In this document: positions 34,001 through 35,065 of the stretch, piece by piece | Layout: each line of letters begins with the position of its first letter | Position numbering within the stretch: position 1 is the first letter of the stretch | Assembly (NCBI GenBank): GCA_964393605.1 | Contig: CAYMUL010000034.1 | Span: 1-35,065, forward strand | Length of the DNA stretch: 35,065 nt | Direction of reading: 5' to 3' | DNA from: CAYMUL01 sp964393605 | GTDB lineage: Bacteria; Bacteroidota; Ignavibacteria; Ignavibacteriales; Ignavibacteriaceae | Notes under the pieces: model-generated | Seen by the model: only the letters and a program-made list of their open reading frames with translations | Told to the model about the DNA's origin: nothing | Databases searched by the model: none | Position numbers and translations under genes: made by a program

Positions 34001-34661
34001 CCTTGTGATGCTTCTGCCTCACGGTTATGAAGGGCAGGGACCCGAACATTCGAGTGCGCGGCTTGAAAGATTTTTAATTCTTTGTGCACAAGAAAATATG
34101 GAAGTCTGTTACCCAACAACCCCGGCGCAATATTTTCATTTGCTCCGCAGGCACATGAAAAAGGGAATTCAACGTCCGCTTGTAATCATGACTCCAAAAA
34201 GCATGTTGCGATTAAACGATGCTCGTTCTAAAAAAGATGATTTCGTTCACGGAACTTTTAGGGAAGTCATAGATGATGCTTCAGTTCATGATAAAAATAA
34301 GATCAAACGAATTGTCTTAACAAGTGGTAAAATCTATTATGAATTAATGCGTTACCGGGAATCACATAACATTGAAGATACAGCTTTGGTTCGTATTGAA
34401 CAGTTCTATCCTTACGATGATCACCTGATGAAAGAACTTTTGCGCAGCTATTACAAAGCAAATAAAGTTCTTTGGGTGCAAGAAGAACCGAAAAATATGG
34501 GCGCATGGAATTTCTTGCATCAAAGATTATTTGAAGATCTTGCGGAAGGACAAAAACTTTTATATGTTGGAAGACCGGAGCAGGCAAGTCCGGCGGTAGG
34601 TTCTTCGAAGGTATCGAATAAACAACAACAAACTATAATCGAAGATTCTTTTCGATTGTAG
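31068..34661 (+). CDS. kgd: Multifunctional 2-oxoglutarate dehydrogenase E1-E2 (Kgd/OdhA type)
   Basis: 1197 residues. In order: a short N-terminal E1 segment (about 15-50), an E2 succinyltransferase catalytic domain without a lipoyl domain (about 95-320, active-site T-Y-D-H-R-I-I-Q-G near 283-291), then the complete ThDP-dependent E1 (about 340-1197), with M-A-H-R-G-R-L-N-V, the ThDP motif G-D-A-A-F-A-G-Q-G near 620 to N-N-Q-I-G-F, and H-G-Y-E-G-Q-G-P-E-H-S-S-A-R near the end. It oxidatively decarboxylates 2-oxoglutarate in the TCA cycle; it lacks its own lipoyl group and so must use one from another E2. This fusion is best known from Actinobacteria and also occurs in some Bacteroidota-related lineages. 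tRNA-Gly starts 8 bp after the stop. Confidence 0.95.
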   Translation: MKAADIPKEHKEELEKFGANTWFLDYLSSEYSSKPEQLPETWKEFLGTDKLKSNGDNSAKFRKVELPPPFPEDETKIIAGSSARILENMENSLSIPVATSQRSIPVKLLEENRQLINGYLKKKNAGKISFTHIIGWAIIKSLQKIPAMNNAFSEVDGRPLLVKRKHINLGLAIDVERKDGSHSLLVPNIRSCESLTFAEYFEKYESLVERSRTGKIDPSEFMGTTITLTNPGTIGTVASMPRLMLGQGAIIATGAIQYPAEYQAMSPQTISNLGISKILNITSTYDHRIIQGAESGLFLKEMHQLLLGEGKFYDEIFQSLKIPLKPIYWETDILPQGQQRIGNVEEIVKQARVIQLINIYRVRGHLVAEIDPLGTNKIYHEELDINFHKLTLWDLDRTFVTGGFGGIQTATLREILGILQRTYCEKIGVEYMHIQNHEEKTWLQNMMEPVENKPKFDAKIKKRILKKLVEAEGLEHFIHNKFIGHKRFSLEGSETTIAVLDYLLGEASIDAVDEIVLGMAHRGRLNVLTNIVGKNYEALFSEFEDILDPTSFAGSGDVKYHLGATGTYSTVHETLIGVSIASNPSHLEWVNPVVEGIVRAKQTRIGDNERRRIIPVLIHGDAAFAGQGVVAETINLSQLKGYATGGTVHFIINNQIGFTTTPEDSRSTVYATDVAKMVQAPIFHVNGDDPEAALWVVKLAFLYRQKFKKDVVIDLLGYRRHGHNEGDEPGFTQPLLYEKIKSHPSVLEIYAKKLIKDKLLSQDEVEKIKNQFSQQLDEMLERVKKKKFEFKIDLPLAVSKEKIKGIKHTHKTEIDEILFDELVMRSTAFPDNVEVHPKVIKLLEGRRKALNGTPEIDWAFGETLAFGSLLYDKVPIRLSGQDSVRGTFSQRHLSITDLKTGDEYFPLNHMFAEQGRIEALDSSLSEAGVIGFEYGFSTADPLTLVLWEAQFGDFANSGQVIIDNFVVASFEKWSAPNNLVMLLPHGYEGQGPEHSSARLERFLILCAQENMEVCYPTTPAQYFHLLRRHMKKGIQRPLVIMTPKSMLRLNDARSKKDDFVHGTFREVIDDASVHDKNKIKRIVLTSGKIYYELMRYRESHNIEDTALVRIEQFYPYDDHLMKELLRSYYKANKVLWVQEEPKNMGAWNFLHQRLFEDLAEGQKLLYVGRPEQASPAVGSSKVSNKQQQTIIEDSFRL

Positions 34662-34669
34662 ATTGAATT

Positions 34670-34742
34670 GCGGGTGTAACTCAGTTGGTAGAGTAACAGC
34701 TTCCCAAGCTGAAAGTCGCGGGTTCGAATCCCGTCACCCGCT
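34670..34742 (+). tRNA. tRNA-Gly (CCC)
   Basis: 73 nt: acceptor gcgggtg/cacccgc, anticodon loop ttCCCaa on a cagc/gctg stem, T-loop ttcgaat, discriminator T, CCA not encoded. The D-stem begins with an A-T pair instead of the usual G-C (actc/gagt), a compensated change. It lies only 8 bp after the dehydrogenase stop, so it may be processed from that transcript. Confidence 0.9.
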
Positions 34743-34804
34743 CAAATTTTATTTTGAAATTGAGTAGAATAGAAAGATATTTGTGCCGTCAATTTTGAAA
34801 AAAA

Positions 34805-34879
34805 GGGCGCTTAGCTCAGCTGGTTTAGAGCATCTGCCTTACAAGCAGAGGGTCCGCGGTTCGAATCCGTGAGCGCCCA
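34805..34879 (+). tRNA. tRNA-Val (TAC)
   Basis: 75 nt: acceptor gggcgct/agcgccc, anticodon arm tctgc-ctTACaa-gcaga, T-loop ttcgaat, discriminator A, CCA not encoded. Its 3' half (from 34851) is the first member of a 74-bp tandem repeat that continues past the end of the window. Confidence 0.95.
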
Positions 34880-35065
34880 CAAAAAATTGAAAAATTGTTT
34901 AGAGCACTCCGACGAAGTCGGAGGGGTCCGCGGTTCGAATCCGTGAGCGCCCACAAAAAATTGAAAAATTGTTTAGAGCACTCCGACGAAGTCGGAGGGG
35001 TCCGCGGTTCGAATCCGTGAGCGCCCACAAAAAATTGAAAAATTGTTTAGAGCACTCCGACGAAG
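34851..35065 (+). repeat. 74-bp tandem array of tRNA-Val 3'-half pseudogenes
   Basis: Units start at 34851, 34925 and 34999; the last is cut by the window edge. Each holds the tRNA variable loop, T-arm and acceptor 3' strand (ending gagcgccca), a spacer caaaaaattgaaaaattg, a D-arm remnant tttagagca, and a 7-bp hairpin ctccgac-gaa-gtcggag in place of the anticodon arm. The later units lack the acceptor 5' strand and half of the D-arm, so they cannot fold as tRNAs. The copies are identical as far as I can read. Confidence 0.92.

Noticed and set aside
34825..35028. Minus-strand open frame at the right end
   Set aside because: It is only the reverse of tRNA-Val and its tandem repeat, giving a spurious repetitive peptide.
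34851..35065. CRISPR array
   Set aside because: The whole 74-bp unit repeats with no variable spacers, and it is tRNA-derived.

Overview
The window reads as chromosome of an AT-rich, Gram-negative bacterium, most likely of the Bacteroidota/Chlorobiota/Ignavibacteriota group. This is inferred from gene order (pheS-pheT-zapB-like-zapA-6S RNA-rny), a Cys-rich insert in PheS, an Ig-like domain lipoprotein of Bacteroidota style, and a single-chain E1-E2 oxoglutarate dehydrogenase. No rRNA is present, so the placement is tentative.

Left part (1-5100): two minus-strand genes that look like accessory or defence genes, a PLD-nuclease/SF2-helicase fusion and an AlbA_2/GHKL-ATPase-like regulator. The helicase gene carries two in-frame copies of a GC-rich palindromic repeat. 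A repeat-rich gene-free stretch follows (5101-6002) and contains a 111-bp tandem duplication and a good sigma70-type promoter.

Mobile region (about 5700-12900): a small integrated element next to a tRNA(CAT) gene. It holds short unknown genes, a protein with a duplicated RteC-like module, a tyrosine recombinase, phased repeats that could be an origin, a PrimPol/PriCT-2/helicase replication protein, a possible excisionase remnant and a second convergent tyrosine recombinase beside the tRNA 3' end. No capsid, tail or conjugation genes are visible, so it looks like a satellite or mobilisable replicon, or two stacked ones.

Core part (12900-34661): tRNA-Leu and tRNA-Val, then a translation cluster (thrS, infC with a probable AUC start, rpmI, rplT, terminator, pheS, pheT), cell-division coiled-coil genes (zapB-like, zapA), a probable 6S RNA, rny, coaE, a prephenate dehydratase, proline dehydrogenase and tsaD. 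Next comes an unusual chorismate mutase-MltG fusion, then an Ig-like lipoprotein, an EamA transporter, pdxH and a Kgd/OdhA-type 2-oxoglutarate dehydrogenase. Phenylalanine metabolism recurs: PheS/PheT charge Phe, PheA makes phenylpyruvate, and the chorismate mutase domain could supply its substrate from the membrane-bound MltG.

Right end (34670-35065): tRNA-Gly and tRNA-Val(TAC), the latter followed by a 74-bp tandem array of tRNA 3'-half pseudogenes that runs off the window. The items most worth a second look are the chorismate mutase-MltG fusion, the tRNA-tail array, the in-frame palindromes in the helicase gene and the satellite-like element.
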